Of a stretch of 64,000 nt of DNA, positions 25,683 to 34,811 are shown one piece after another. Position 1 is the first letter of the stretch; each line of letters starts with the position of its first letter. The position numbers were made by a program, and so were the translations under genes. Below the pieces are notes generated by a model. The model was given only the letters and a program-made list of their open reading frames with translations. It was not told the origin of the DNA and searched no databases. The DNA is from DUQX01 sp050948825 (GTDB lineage Bacteria; Bacillota; Dethiobacteria; DTU022; UBA8154), in NCBI GenBank assembly GCA_050948825.1, contig JBMNEO010000003.1, positions 186,001 to 250,000 on the forward strand. Direction: 5' to 3'.

Positions 25683-25745
25683 AATCCTAGTAATTTTATA
25701 GGTATTATAGGATTTATTCTAACATGCCAAACCTCTATTTGTCAA
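25683..25745 (-). promoter_or_regulatory. cysK operon promoter with inverted repeat
   Basis: On the minus strand TTGACA (25740-25745) and TAGAAT (25716-25721) are 18 bp apart. AATCCTA (25683-25689) and TAGGATT (25708-25714) form an inverted repeat just after the -10 box, a plausible operator for the Rrf2 protein. Confidence 0.65.
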
Positions 25746-25814
25746 TTAACTTCAATAAGTATTTTACGGAATTCCCGGTATATCATTAAAAATATAGGAG
25801 GGGAGATAACCTTT

Positions 25815-25871
25815 ATGAAAAAAAGAGCAGCAGCAATGTTACTGTGCGATTTTATAGCGGGTTTATACTAA
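25815..25871 (+). CDS. 18-residue open frame with strong ribosome site
   Basis: M-K-K-R-A-A-A-M-L-L-C-D-F-I-A-G-L-Y, preceded by AGGAGGGG about 11 nt before the ATG. It looks like the first part of a signal peptide that stops early. It may be the stub of a lost secreted protein, a leader peptide, or chance. Confidence 0.3.
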   Translation: MKKRAAAMLLCDFIAGLY

Positions 25872-25917
25872 AATAAGAACAACCATAGAGACAAGTTTGT
25901 ATATACAAAAACGTTTT

Positions 25918-26292
25918 TTAACGGATCTTTGTACAGGAATGATCGGAAGCGATAATATCTGCTTCAGTACCGGCTACATTCTTTATAAGGACCTGACCCG
26001 CAGAAACAGGGTTTTTTACCTTCAACCGCTTGATCTCACTTACAACCGCAAACATTTTATCTTTAGGAACGGGAAGGCTTGTTCTGACAGGAAGCAGTTT
26101 ACCCGGCTCGCCGCCTAAGGTTATGGTGGAGGTCACATGTCTGACGGGGTTGGTAAGTTCTGAAAAGGCATAATCCCAGCCCTTTGTACATTTATTGTTT
26201 TCCACCTTAAAGCCGACTTCCCTTTTCTCCGCAATTATTTCGCATCCCAGGGGGCAGCATATACAGACAATTGTTTTACTTTGCTCAGCCAT
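25918..26292 (-). CDS. DUF1667 protein, partner of the FAD oxidoreductases
   Basis: 124 residues. DUF1667 has cysteines CICCPLGCEI near the N-terminus and NNKCTKGWDYAFSELTNPVR, suggesting an Fe-S or metal site. The family nearly always follows a GlpA-like and an FAD-disulfide-type oxidoreductase, as here. It probably forms the small subunit of a three-part glycerol-3-phosphate-dehydrogenase-like complex. It starts directly at the stop of the preceding gene (26293) and is the last gene of the long leftward train. Confidence 0.85.
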   Translation of the reverse strand: MAEQSKTIVCICCPLGCEIIAEKREVGFKVENNKCTKGWDYAFSELTNPVRHVTSTITLGGEPGKLLPVRTSLPVPKDKMFAVVSEIKRLKVKNPVSAGQVLIKNVAGTEADIIASDHSCTKIR

Positions 26293-27567
26293 TTAAAATA
26301 CACCTTCAATACTAATTTCTAGGTTGGGTTCTGTCCCGTTAAGCTTTTGTTTATCTATAACAATTCTTTGCATTTCGCTGGGATTAATGCGCCGGGCATT
26401 AAGGCGCCGGAGTTCACTCTGCCCGCTGCGAACCACAACCTCTACATCGACCATGATCCTGTCGGTTCTAAAATACAGTTCGGCCTGTCCTTTTCCCAGA
26501 GCAACTTTTTGCGGGACGACATAGGATATTGGGGCAGCATAGGTAACTGCTGCACACTCCTTGGCGCTTTCCCTTTGTAAAATATAGCGGGCAGCGGCCA
26601 TGCCTGTTTTTTGGCTTTCCATGGTGACAAAGTCCACCAGATCATGCACGTGAAGGACATTGCCGCAGGCAAAAACCCATTCAATGCTGGTTTGCATGGC
26701 GTCGTTGACGAGCGGTCCGTTTGTACGGGGGTCCAGAAGCATATTAGCCTTTTTGCCCAGTTCGATCTCGGGGATAAGCCCCACCGACATCAGGACGGTA
26801 TCGCATTTGTATTCGATTTCGCTGCCTTTAATGGGGTTATACTGCCCGTCTACCGCACTGACGACGACGCTGCTGACCCTGCCTTTACCTTTTATTTCCG
26901 TGATGGTATGGGAAAGGAGCAGCGGGATGTCAAAATCGTCAAGGCACTGGACAATATTTCTTGCCAGCCCGTTGGAATGGGGCATTCTTTCCACCACCGC
27001 CAGGACCCTTTTCCCTTCCAGAGTCAGCCTCCTGGCCATAATCAGGCCAATATCCCCAGAACCAAGGATAATAACCTCATTGCCCACATGATAACCGTTG
27101 ACGTTGATCATCTTTTGTGCCGCACCCGCAGTAATAATACCGGCAGGCCTTGTCCCGGGGATGGTGAGGGCGCCTCTAGGCCGCTCGCGGCAACCCATGG
27201 CAAAAATAACGGCATCCGTTTGAATTTCCAGTAAACCGTCTTCTTGACTGACAGAGATTACTGTTTTATTTTCCGTAATATCCAGCACAGTGGTATCTGT
27301 TTTGTATTCGATACCGCGCTTTTTGACAAGTTCAATAAATCGGTTTGCATACTCCGGGCCGGTTAGTTCCTTGCCATAATAATGAATTCCAAAGCCGTTA
27401 TGAATACACTGGTTTAAAATGCCGCCTAAACGGCAGCCGCGCTCCAGGATTAAAATGCTTTCAACTCCGTTTTCCCTAGCCGAAACCGCGGCAGCAAGAC
27501 CTGCCGGGCCTCCGCCCACCACGATGAGGTTGTATTTTTTTGTAGTTTGCACCTTCTTCATCCCCAT
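26293..27567 (-). CDS. NAD(P)/FAD-dependent oxidoreductase of the GlpA/GlpB-like complex
   Basis: 424 residues. The FAD Rossmann motif VVGGGPAGLAAAVSARENG lies near residue 16, a second dinucleotide motif VIILGSGDIGLIMARR near 165, and the FAD-closing FACGNVLHVHDLVDFVTME near 310. It resembles the second subunit of clostridial GlpA-type complexes, like the sarcosine/opine dehydrogenase alpha family. It probably moves electrons from the GlpA-like subunit to an acceptor. No strong ribosome site is visible before the ATG. It lies 68 nt after the GlpA-like gene. Confidence 0.88.
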   Translation of the reverse strand: MGMKKVQTTKKYNLIVVGGGPAGLAAAVSARENGVESILILERGCRLGGILNQCIHNGFGIHYYGKELTGPEYANRFIELVKKRGIEYKTDTTVLDITENKTVISVSQEDGLLEIQTDAVIFAMGCRERPRGALTIPGTRPAGIITAGAAQKMINVNGYHVGNEVIILGSGDIGLIMARRLTLEGKRVLAVVERMPHSNGLARNIVQCLDDFDIPLLLSHTITEIKGKGRVSSVVVSAVDGQYNPIKGSEIEYKCDTVLMSVGLIPEIELGKKANMLLDPRTNGPLVNDAMQTSIEWVFACGNVLHVHDLVDFVTMESQKTGMAAARYILQRESAKECAAVTYAAPISYVVPQKVALGKGQAELYFRTDRIMVDVEVVVRSGQSELRRLNARRINPSEMQRIVIDKQKLNGTEPNLEISIEGVF

Positions 27568-27635
27568 TAATAAAAGTATTGATGCAAGAGAACCATCCCC
27601 CGCGCCACAAGAGAACCATCCTCCTACTTCCCGCG

Positions 27636-29117
27636 CTACATTAGCCGCCCGCTCAGCACATAAGATCCGCGGCTGTCCTTCTCAATTTCTTCCATGGGTT
27701 TGTTCAGTTCCCTGGAGAGGATTTTCAAAATTTCTTCCGTGCAAAACCCGCCCTGGCAACGCCCCAGGCCGGTGCCGGCCCTTCTTTTAACCCCGTCAAC
27801 CGTTCTGGCACCGGCATTTCTTCTAATGGTATCAACTACTTCTGCCTCGGTTATTTTTTTGCAGCGACAGACGATTTTACCGTAGCGCCTGTCCTGTTTG
27901 ATTATTTTTCGCTGCTCCTCCAGCGGGAGCTCAGCAAAGCGGACTTTTTTTCGGCGGCAGGGGTTGAACTGTTCATTAACCTGTGGTTTCTCCATTTTGT
28001 TTATCACCAGTTTTGCTATATACCGACCGATTTCCGGCGCACAGGTAAGACCGGGGGATTTAATGCCGGCAACGTTAAAAAAGTTTTCACATCCTTTGGG
28101 TTCACCCAGAATAAAATCCTTAACATCGTCCTCATAGCATTCCAGCTCGCCTGTTTCCGGATTTTTGGCGACCCAGTTGGGTCTGGGGCGGATCCCGGCA
28201 AAAGACCGGATGACATGATTATAGGGAATATTGACGACGCTTCGCTGGATTACATTTTTAATAAAAGCCAGATGCTCCTGTGTAGTGGCGGTATCGTCCT
28301 TATCAACCAGATCCTGCGCACTGGGACCGACCAGGATATTTCCGTGCACCGTGGGGGTGACAATACAGCCCTTCGTGTCGTCCTCCCTGGCCTGAAAAAT
28401 AACCCTGCGGACGTGGCCTTCGGCATCGGTATCCAGCACAAAATATTCGCCCCTCCTGGGCATGATTTTAAAAAAGGGGGCTGCGACCATTTCACTGATT
28501 TCATCTGAATACAGGCCGGCACAATTAACAACATTTTTGGCCGTAAAATCACCGTTAGTTGTTTTAACGCGATAGAGGCCGCCTGTTTTTTCCAGGCCTG
28601 TAACCCTGGTATTAAGATAAAGCTCTGCTCCGTTATCCACAGCGTTTTCTACGGCGGCAAGTCCAAACTCCCAGGGATTGACAACGCCTGTTGACGGAAC
28701 AAAAAGCGACATAATAATCTCCGGATTAACGTTCGGCTCCAAGGCCAGGGTCTCTGCACGGTTGAGCACTTTCATAACCTTGACGCCGTTTTTCTTGCCC
28801 CTTTTTAGTTTCTGATTAATCTTTTCTATGCCATAGTTTCCAATAGCGATCATAAGCGACCCCGTGCGCTTAAACTTCACCTGCAGCTCTGCACAGGTAT
28901 TGTGAAAATTTTCGTTGGCGCGTACCGTCATACCGGCTTTTAAAGCTCCCGGCTTGGCGCTGTAGCCGCTGTGCACAATTGCTGTATTGGCCCTGGTAAC
29001 CTCGCAGCAGACATCGTTGTTCTTCTCCAATACGGCGACCTTTACTTTATAGCGCAGCAGTTCACGGGCAACAAAGCCTCCCGTTACCCCAGCGCCGATT
29101 ACAATAACATCATACAC
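27636..29117 (-). CDS. GlpA-like FAD-dependent dehydrogenase with BFD-type [2Fe-2S] domain
   Basis: About 493 residues. The DAO-type FAD fold begins at V-Y-D-V-I-V-I-G-A-G-V-T-G. A C-terminal BFD-like domain holds CRCKKITEAEVVDTIRRN and GRCQGGFCTEEI, four cysteines for a [2Fe-2S] cluster. The architecture matches anaerobic glycerol-3-phosphate dehydrogenase GlpA or L-2-hydroxyglutarate oxidase relatives. The GTG at 29117 has GGGGGAG 6 nt upstream; a longer frame to 29186 overlaps the preceding lipoprotein gene. With the next two genes it forms a conserved trio, here attached to the end of a transport operon. Confidence 0.88.
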   Translation of the reverse strand: MYDVIVIGAGVTGGFVARELLRYKVKVAVLEKNNDVCCEVTRANTAIVHSGYSAKPGALKAGMTVRANENFHNTCAELQVKFKRTGSLMIAIGNYGIEKINQKLKRGKKNGVKVMKVLNRAETLALEPNVNPEIIMSLFVPSTGVVNPWEFGLAAVENAVDNGAELYLNTRVTGLEKTGGLYRVKTTNGDFTAKNVVNCAGLYSDEISEMVAAPFFKIMPRRGEYFVLDTDAEGHVRRVIFQAREDDTKGCIVTPTVHGNILVGPSAQDLVDKDDTATTQEHLAFIKNVIQRSVVNIPYNHVIRSFAGIRPRPNWVAKNPETGELECYEDDVKDFILGEPKGCENFFNVAGIKSPGLTCAPEIGRYIAKLVINKMEKPQVNEQFNPCRRKKVRFAELPLEEQRKIIKQDRRYGKIVCRCKKITEAEVVDTIRRNAGARTVDGVKRRAGTGLGRCQGGFCTEEILKILSRELNKPMEEIEKDSRGSYVLSGRLM

Positions 29118-29169
29118 AGCCCTCTCCCCCTTTCTACGTAACCTTCCCATCTTACCGGCCGGGTTTCCG

Positions 29170-30294
29170 TTAGATGCCGGATTCACCCGAACCCTTTATT
29201 TCCTTGTACCCTCTGCCGGACAATATTTTGGCAAGCTGGGCGTCCGAAAGCTCGTAATCAAAAAAGTTCCGATAAAAATCTCTTGTTTCTTTTTCTATAT
29301 CCACATCGGGAAACAGTTCAGGATAAATCGTTTTTGCCGTCCAGAGGATCGCCAGCGGGGTTTCTATTGAGTAAGGATGTCCCCATCTGGATACTCCCAA
29401 AGGTAAGAGATAAATATGGTCTTCCCGGTAAGCCCTGAGATTGTGTAGCTGCGTGCTGGCATTGATATAATCCAGCACATCTCCTCCGTTAATAATAATG
29501 TATTCGGGGTTCTGCTGGAGCAGCTCCTCCAGGGATATATAATTTTTTTCAATACCGAATACTTCTTCCTGTACACCTGAAAAAGCTACATTATTCACCC
29601 CAACCAGGTTCAGCCAATCCTCCGAAAGGGAATTTGCCCTGTCGGTCCGTAACAATTCATTGATGGCATGATATACTGACTTTCTTTCTTCCTGGGGAAT
29701 GTTTGCTGTACGGGAAGAAACCAGATCGATGACATGCCTGTAATACTCGTTATACGCGGCAGCTTCTTTATCCCGGCCGACAATCCTGCCCAGCAGCTCT
29801 AAAGTTTGCTGCTGCTGCTCCATGGTGTCATAGGCTATTGTAACGATAGGTATACCCAGCTTTTCCAGCTGGGTTGTCATTCTTTCGTCGAGCGTAATCT
29901 CCGGATTGAAAATAAGAACCTCCGGCCGGGGCTTTTTGGCTATTTCTTCAATATTTAAGATGTTATTGCCCTTTACTACTCTGGCATTTAAAATTTGCGG
30001 ATATATTTCACAAAATAAGAAGTCCCTCGTATTGCCCTCGGAGATAGCCACAATTTTCTCCACATCCCCAAACATAGCTAAAACATGGCTGGAAACGGCA
30101 AAAACACTGCCGATATAATCGGGGTTTTGTTTTACTTTCACTTCTTTTCCCAAGTAGTCGGTAACGATAATGTATCCTTCTTCCGGTGTTAAATCCGGAG
30201 CCGCAACGGTTGACGCCGGCCGGGAGCAACCACCCGAAAAAGGCACCGTTAACAAAATTGCTGCGACCAAAACATATATAAACTTTCTGTTCAT
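29170..30294 (-). CDS. ABC transporter substrate-binding lipoprotein, copy B (BtuF/FhuD type)
   Basis: About 374 residues with a lipoprotein signal (VLVAAILLTVPFSGGCSRP) and a periplasmic-binding-protein fold of the iron-chelate/cobalamin class (YLGKEVKVKQNPDYIGSV, VLIFNPEITLDERM). Its C-terminal 70 residues (VSRWGHPYSIETPLAILWTAKTIYP) are close to copy A at 33686-34783. The start ATG at 30294 overlaps the stop of the ATPase gene by 4 nt (ATGA), with GGGAGG 9 nt upstream. The ligand is unknown; a metal chelate or corrinoid is likely for the class. Confidence 0.9.
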   Translation of the reverse strand: MNRKFIYVLVAAILLTVPFSGGCSRPASTVAAPDLTPEEGYIIVTDYLGKEVKVKQNPDYIGSVFAVSSHVLAMFGDVEKIVAISEGNTRDFLFCEIYPQILNARVVKGNNILNIEEIAKKPRPEVLIFNPEITLDERMTTQLEKLGIPIVTIAYDTMEQQQQTLELLGRIVGRDKEAAAYNEYYRHVIDLVSSRTANIPQEERKSVYHAINELLRTDRANSLSEDWLNLVGVNNVAFSGVQEEVFGIEKNYISLEELLQQNPEYIIINGGDVLDYINASTQLHNLRAYREDHIYLLPLGVSRWGHPYSIETPLAILWTAKTIYPELFPDVDIEKETRDFYRNFFDYELSDAQLAKILSGRGYKEIKGSGESGI

Positions 30295-31112
30295 TGCCAT
30301 TCGCCTCCCGAGCAAAAGTCTACAGGCACTACATAATTAAGAACCCTGTTGTCGTAATAATCCCTGAAGTTTTTCGTTACAATTTGAAAAATCTTGGCCA
30401 TATTCGACTGGCTCAAAACTTCTGAAGGAAGCCCAACTGCTCCAAAAGTCCCATTTTCCATTAATGCCACCCGCGTAGTCAATCCGAAGCTTTCAAAAAA
30501 GTAGGCATGGTTGGGGAAATGGGTAGCCATCACAACAGATATCCCCTTTTCCCGGACTATTTTGGAGATATATTTTATTACATTCAACTCATGCCGGAAA
30601 TCAAGGTGGGAGGTAGGCTCATCAAAAATGATCATCCGGGTATCCTGGGCTATTGCCCGTGCAATTTTAATAAGCTGCGCTTCTCCGCCGCTTAATTTTG
30701 TATAAATCCGGTCTTTAAAGGCCAGCATTCCCACGCTGCTCAAGGCATTTTCGGCAATTTTCACATCCTCCCGCCCGGGAGATGAAAATATCCCTGAGTA
30801 AGCTGTTCTGCCCATGAGGACGATTTCCAGCACGGTATAGGGAAAGGTTCGATCGCTTTTTTGGGAAACATAGGCGATTTTTCTGGCTTTCTCAGCCGGA
30901 GAGAGAGCTGCTGAATTTTCCCCTTCAATGGCGATCATCCCCCCGTCAGGCTTGTTAAGACCCAGGATGCAGTCCAGCATGGTTGTTTTACCGCATCCGT
31001 TGGGACCAAAAATACAAAAAACCTCGCCCTGTTCGACGGTAAAAGTGACCCCCTTTAAAATCTTTTTTTCCTGGTAACCAAACGAGAGGTTCTCAATCTG
31101 CAAAACAGCCAT
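30291..31112 (-). CDS. ABC transporter ATPase, copy B
   Basis: About 273 residues. Walker A GPNGCGKTT, Q-loop YVSQKSD, signature LSGGEAQL, Walker B MIIFDEPTSHLD and the H-loop MATHFPNHA are present. The FepC/BtuD class couples to the preceding permease. The ATG at 31112 overlaps the permease stop (TAATG), with GGGAG upstream. The ~45 codons before this ATG in the same frame overlap the permease and are not used. The C-terminal ~60 residues (FGLTTRVALMENGTFGAVG) are extended relative to simple FepC proteins. Confidence 0.93.
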   Translation of the reverse strand: MAVLQIENLSFGYQEKKILKGVTFTVEQGEVFCIFGPNGCGKTTMLDCILGLNKPDGGMIAIEGENSAALSPAEKARKIAYVSQKSDRTFPYTVLEIVLMGRTAYSGIFSSPGREDVKIAENALSSVGMLAFKDRIYTKLSGGEAQLIKIARAIAQDTRMIIFDEPTSHLDFRHELNVIKYISKIVREKGISVVMATHFPNHAYFFESFGLTTRVALMENGTFGAVGLPSEVLSQSNMAKIFQIVTKNFRDYYDNRVLNYVVPVDFCSGGEWQ

Positions 31113-32134
31113 TACCAGCTCCCGCCTCCCTTTGTTCTCTTGAGAATCATGATAAAAAACGGCCCTCCCACTATCGCCGTAAGGACGCCGAGGGGAATTT
31201 CCGTACTGACGATGCTGCGGGCAATCAGGTCTACAATTAAGAGAAAGCAACCGCCGACAGACAGGCAGACAGGCAAAAGAACGCGGTTATCGTTGCCGAC
31301 AAGCATTCTTACAATATGGGGGATAATTAATCCTACCCAGCCTATAGTTCCGCTCACACACACGGCTCCCGCAGTAGCTACGGACGTACAGGTAATTACG
31401 ATAACCCGACAGAGACCCGTATTTACGCCCAGAGTGCTCGCCTCCCTATCTCCCAGGGAGAGCACATTAATCTGCCAGCGAACCAGCATAATGCCGGCGA
31501 TCCCAATGGCAATCGGTATCAGGGCAACGGACATGTCCTGAAAATTGGCCCTGCTCAAACTACCCATGAGCCAAAAGGTAATGGTCGGAAGTTTTTCCAG
31601 CGGATCAGCCACATATTTTACAAAGGATATCAGGGCGCTGAAAATGGCCGATATGACTACCCCGCCCAGAACAAGAGTTACCGTTGGTGCAGAATCGTAA
31701 ATTTTCCCGGTCAAAAAACTTAAGAGTACGGCAAATACCCCAAAAAAGAAAGCCAGGAAATAAATCATCACCGAATTGGGGAAATAAAGGATACCCAGGC
31801 AGGCGCCAAAGCCGGCGCCTGCGCTGACCCCCAGCATACCGGAATCAACCAGGGGATTTCGGAACATTCCCTGCAGAGCCCCCCCACTGATGGAAAGCGC
31901 TCCCCCGACGATAAAAGCCAGCAAGGCTCTTGGCAATCGGATTTCCTTAACTAGAGAATATTCTATGGCCCGTTCGGGATCCGAAATCCATTTTTCTTTT
32001 TCTGTCAGAATCGAAAGGATATCGCTGATACCAAGTTCGTACCTCCCGATAAACAAGGAAAAAAGAATTAATATAACCGGTAGAATAACGCAGGCCAGAG
32101 CAAGGAGCTTGATAAAATGTCTTTTATCAACCAT
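31112..32134 (-). CDS. ABC transporter permease, copy B (FecCD/BtuC family)
   Basis: 340 residues with about nine to ten membrane helices. FecCD hallmarks are LPRALLAFIVGGALSISGGALQGMFRNPLVD, LGVSAGAGFGA and VSGTIGWVGLIIPHIVRMLVG. It forms the channel of an importer for a metal chelate or corrinoid. GGGAG lies 5 nt before the ATG. The gene overlaps the preceding small membrane protein by 8 nt and the ATPase by 1 nt. It is close in sequence to copy A at 35630-36643, so the module was duplicated. Confidence 0.93.
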   Translation of the reverse strand: MVDKRHFIKLLALACVILPVILILFSLFIGRYELGISDILSILTEKEKWISDPERAIEYSLVKEIRLPRALLAFIVGGALSISGGALQGMFRNPLVDSGMLGVSAGAGFGACLGILYFPNSVMIYFLAFFFGVFAVLLSFLTGKIYDSAPTVTLVLGGVVISAIFSALISFVKYVADPLEKLPTITFWLMGSLSRANFQDMSVALIPIAIGIAGIMLVRWQINVLSLGDREASTLGVNTGLCRVIVITCTSVATAGAVCVSGTIGWVGLIIPHIVRMLVGNDNRVLLPVCLSVGGCFLLIVDLIARSIVSTEIPLGVLTAIVGGPFFIMILKRTKGGGSW

Positions 32135-32693
32135 GTTTTCTCCCTTTTAGAAATAGAAATGCTGCCACAACAATTACGACTATTACTGCAACATAAATCC
32201 ACAATGATGACGAATTGCCGCCAGCCTCTGAAGCAAATCCAACCGTCGAAAAAGTATATTTAACCTCTTCACCCAGCTTATCACCGTTTTTTGCCTGCAA
32301 ATCAGGGCTGATGGTAATGGTATATTGTTCCGCCTCCTGCAGGGCTTCAGGCTTCACAATAATGTCATTTTTCTTCTCGGGCTCAATCTGATCGTCGAAA
32401 GTAACAACCTCTATGGGGATGGTGTTGCCGCTTGAATCGGTCATAGTAAAACACTGGCGATTGTTTTCTGCAACACTGATATTAGCAATATTTTTGCTCA
32501 AGACAAATTTAATTTCTCTGTCCAAATTTACATCGGATTCCCCGTTACTGATGCTTGAGGAGACAATCTCAAGCGGCTTGCCCGCTCCCCCTCCGGAACC
32601 TCCACCGGAACCATCCCCCGCTGACCAGGCGGTAACAGTAAACGCTAACAGTAAAGCTGTAATCATAATTGTGAATGTTATTATCCTTTTCAT
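32127..32693 (-). CDS. Membrane-anchored surface protein with Ig-like (SbsA-type) domain
   Basis: About 188 residues. A signal peptide (ITFTIMITALLLAFTVTAWSA) is followed by a Gly/Ser linker, then a bacterial Ig-like domain (ISNGESDVNLDREIKFVLSKNI, and YTITISPDLQAKNGDKLGEEVKYTF). A C-terminal membrane helix (WIYVAVIVVIVVAAFLFL) ends in a basic tail. It is displayed outside the membrane. AAAGGA 9 nt upstream supports the ATG at 32693. It lies inside an importer operon between the TiaS-like gene and permease B, overlapping the latter, so it may be an accessory to uptake. Confidence 0.78.
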   Translation of the reverse strand: MKRIITFTIMITALLLAFTVTAWSAGDGSGGGSGGGAGKPLEIVSSSISNGESDVNLDREIKFVLSKNIANISVAENNRQCFTMTDSSGNTIPIEVVTFDDQIEPEKKNDIIVKPEALQEAEQYTITISPDLQAKNGDKLGEEVKYTFSTVGFASEAGGNSSSLWIYVAVIVVIVVAAFLFLKGRKHG

Positions 32694-32747
32694 CTTATCC
32701 ATTCCTTTCTTCTTATAAAGTATAGGTTTATCAAGCAAAGCCGCAAT

Positions 32748-33626
32748 TTACCCCTTATAGCTGCAGGAAAAGGAATTATCGGTCCATCTCCTGTACCGGC
32801 AGTTCAGGCACGAGCGTTCATCTTCGCTTACCAGCTCCTCCTCCACATCAAAAGTAAAAGCCCGGCACGCCTTTTTATATGTACTCTCGTCACCAAAAGC
32901 GCGCATTTCCTTTTTGTACATACTCCTCCAGATTTGTGCCTCTTCGTCCCTGGAAACCACGAGTACCGGCCTTTTGTCGACTATAACAGGTTTTGCCTTC
33001 CACACAATAAAGACCTTTTGATCGCCCGATAGGGAATTTAAGCTGCTATCATAAACCGCCTCAATGGCAGGGTTGGAAAGCAGCTGCTCCACCGTATAGA
33101 ACTCACCTTTGCGGAAATGTTCGACCCCACCTTTTACTTCACCGTCATTACCGTCAAACCGCAGGCCTACACCGGCCAGCGCACCGATAATTCCCTGGCC
33201 TGTCCCGCCCACCTCCTTTAAGTAAACATTTGCCTGTGCCGCTGTGCTGTAAGCATCTTCTTTTGTCAATACCTGTCTTTTAGCCTTTAAGCCAAACTCA
33301 ATAAGAATGGTTTCATTCAGCCCTTTTATTTTTTTGGCGATACAAATGCCGGGATCGGAGCCTTCAGCACTTTCCCTGCGCAGGTATTCTGTAGCTGCCT
33401 TTTCCACAGCATCGTATGCATCATCCCTGATATCGCATTCAAAGCACATCGAGCTGTTGTGGGAAGTATAAGGAATATCCTTATGCAAGAGCAACTGATG
33501 CCTCGTTGTAAAAACGCACCTGCCAAAGCCGTTTTCAGTAATCATATCCTTTATTTCTTCGGCTACCGATCCTGTTCCCCGGGAATCAATATTATCTGTA
33601 TCGTCAATGCAAATTACCAGTTTCAC
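32748..33626 (-). CDS. TiaS-like protein with conserved DDTD motif
   Basis: 292 residues. The N-terminus, LVICIDDTDNIDSRGTGSVAEE, resembles archaeal TiaS (tRNA-Ile2 agmatinylcytidine synthetase), whose DDTD binds ATP/Mg. The C-terminus has four cysteines in CLNCRYRRW...FSCSYKG and an extra CxxC-like set, suggesting a metal site. Bacteria use TilS instead of TiaS for that tRNA, so a different ATP-dependent role is probable. A GTG start has AAGGGAGG 7 nt upstream. It stands between the two ABC importers and 60 nt after substrate-binding gene A. Confidence 0.72.
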   Translation of the reverse strand: MKLVICIDDTDNIDSRGTGSVAEEIKDMITENGFGRCVFTTRHQLLLHKDIPYTSHNSSMCFECDIRDDAYDAVEKAATEYLRRESAEGSDPGICIAKKIKGLNETILIEFGLKAKRQVLTKEDAYSTAAQANVYLKEVGGTGQGIIGALAGVGLRFDGNDGEVKGGVEHFRKGEFYTVEQLLSNPAIEAVYDSSLNSLSGDQKVFIVWKAKPVIVDKRPVLVVSRDEEAQIWRSMYKKEMRAFGDESTYKKACRAFTFDVEEELVSEDERSCLNCRYRRWTDNSFSCSYKG

Positions 33627-33685
33627 CGTTAAGCCTCCCTTGCTGGTGTATAACCCGCGGCCTAGTATCCGGATGCAGTTTTGTA

Positions 33686-34783
33686 CTACTTCGCCTCCCG
33701 CATGCCCCTGCCGCTCAGCATGCTTTCCAGTTCTTCATCGCTCAGGTCATAATTAAAATAATCCCGGTATATATTACGCGTTTCCGAAAGGATATCAATA
33801 TCGGCAAAGCGTTCCGGATAAAACAGTTTGGAAGCCCAGAGCATTCCCAGTGGCGTTTCCAGCGAGCCGGGATGCCCCCAGCGGGAAACCCCGACAGGCA
33901 TCTGGTGGACGCGGCTGTTTTTTACCGCCTGTAATGGCGACCATTGCTTATTGGTAAGGATATAATCGGCGACCCCGTCCTCGTTGACCAGGATAAGATC
34001 GGGATCCCAAAGCAAAATCTGTTCCAGGCCGGCAAAGTAATTATTGTCCAGCAGCTTGAGTTCCTGATCCAGGGATACGTTAATAACCCCTGCCAGGGTT
34101 GTCCAGTCCGCGGCCAGATTATCCCGTCCGTAGGTGCGGGTTGCCTCATTGATGGAGTGATAAACCCGGATTTTCTCGCTTTCGGGGATATCCTCCACCC
34201 GTTTTTGGATCAAATCCAGGACACTGTGGTAGTAATCCAGGTAACGCGCAGCAGCATCAGAGGCGCCCAGAGCCTTTCCAATAGCTTCGATGGCTTGCAT
34301 CTGCCCTTCAATACCGGCAAATTCCACCGCCAGATAGGGAATCCTGCTTTTATCCAGCTTCTCCCTTTCCCTTTCATCCCGGTACACGCTGCCCTGCACA
34401 AAGATCAGATCAGGGTCAGCCTTCAGGAGCTCCTCTATATTGACCTTATCGGAAGCAACAGGCATAACTGCAGCTTCGACCACCGGGTTGATGCGGTTAA
34501 AAAGAATATCCCGTTTAAGACCGCGGTTCACAGCAACAATCAGATCCCCTTTGCCAAGCAGCGTAGTTACATGCCCGGTAAAGGCATACAGGGTGGCAAC
34601 CCGCTCTACATTAGCCGGCACCTCGACGATCCTCCCAAAAGAATCGGTAACCGTTACCTTTTGGCCTTCTACAGATAATGCCGGATCGGATTCATTTTTC
34701 TTACCGGCACATCCCAATATCAATGACATCATAAGCAAAAAAATAATCAGTATCAGGCAAAGACCGGCTCTTCTTACTTTCAT
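33686..34783 (-). CDS. ABC transporter substrate-binding lipoprotein, copy A
   Basis: 365 residues with a lipoprotein signal (LIIFLLMMSLILGCAGKK) and a BtuF/FhuD-type fold (VTDSFGRIVEVPANVERVATLYAFTGHVTTLLG; LKADPDLIFVQGSVYRDE). It shares the VSRWGHPGSLETPLGMLWASK region and the LSGRG C-terminus with copy B. GGAGG lies 9 nt before the ATG. It follows ATPase A by 28 nt. The ligand is unknown. Confidence 0.92.
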   Translation of the reverse strand: MKVRRAGLCLILIIFLLMMSLILGCAGKKNESDPALSVEGQKVTVTDSFGRIVEVPANVERVATLYAFTGHVTTLLGKGDLIVAVNRGLKRDILFNRINPVVEAAVMPVASDKVNIEELLKADPDLIFVQGSVYRDEREREKLDKSRIPYLAVEFAGIEGQMQAIEAIGKALGASDAAARYLDYYHSVLDLIQKRVEDIPESEKIRVYHSINEATRTYGRDNLAADWTTLAGVINVSLDQELKLLDNNYFAGLEQILLWDPDLILVNEDGVADYILTNKQWSPLQAVKNSRVHQMPVGVSRWGHPGSLETPLGMLWASKLFYPERFADIDILSETRNIYRDYFNYDLSDEELESMLSGRGMREAK

Positions 34784-34811
34784 TATTCAATTCCTCCAAA
34801 TTATGTACTAA

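Noticed and set aside
29118..29186. Longer N-terminus for the GlpA-like protein
   Set aside because: It would overlap the preceding lipoprotein gene and place ~23 basic residues before the FAD fold; the GTG at 29117 has a ribosome site.
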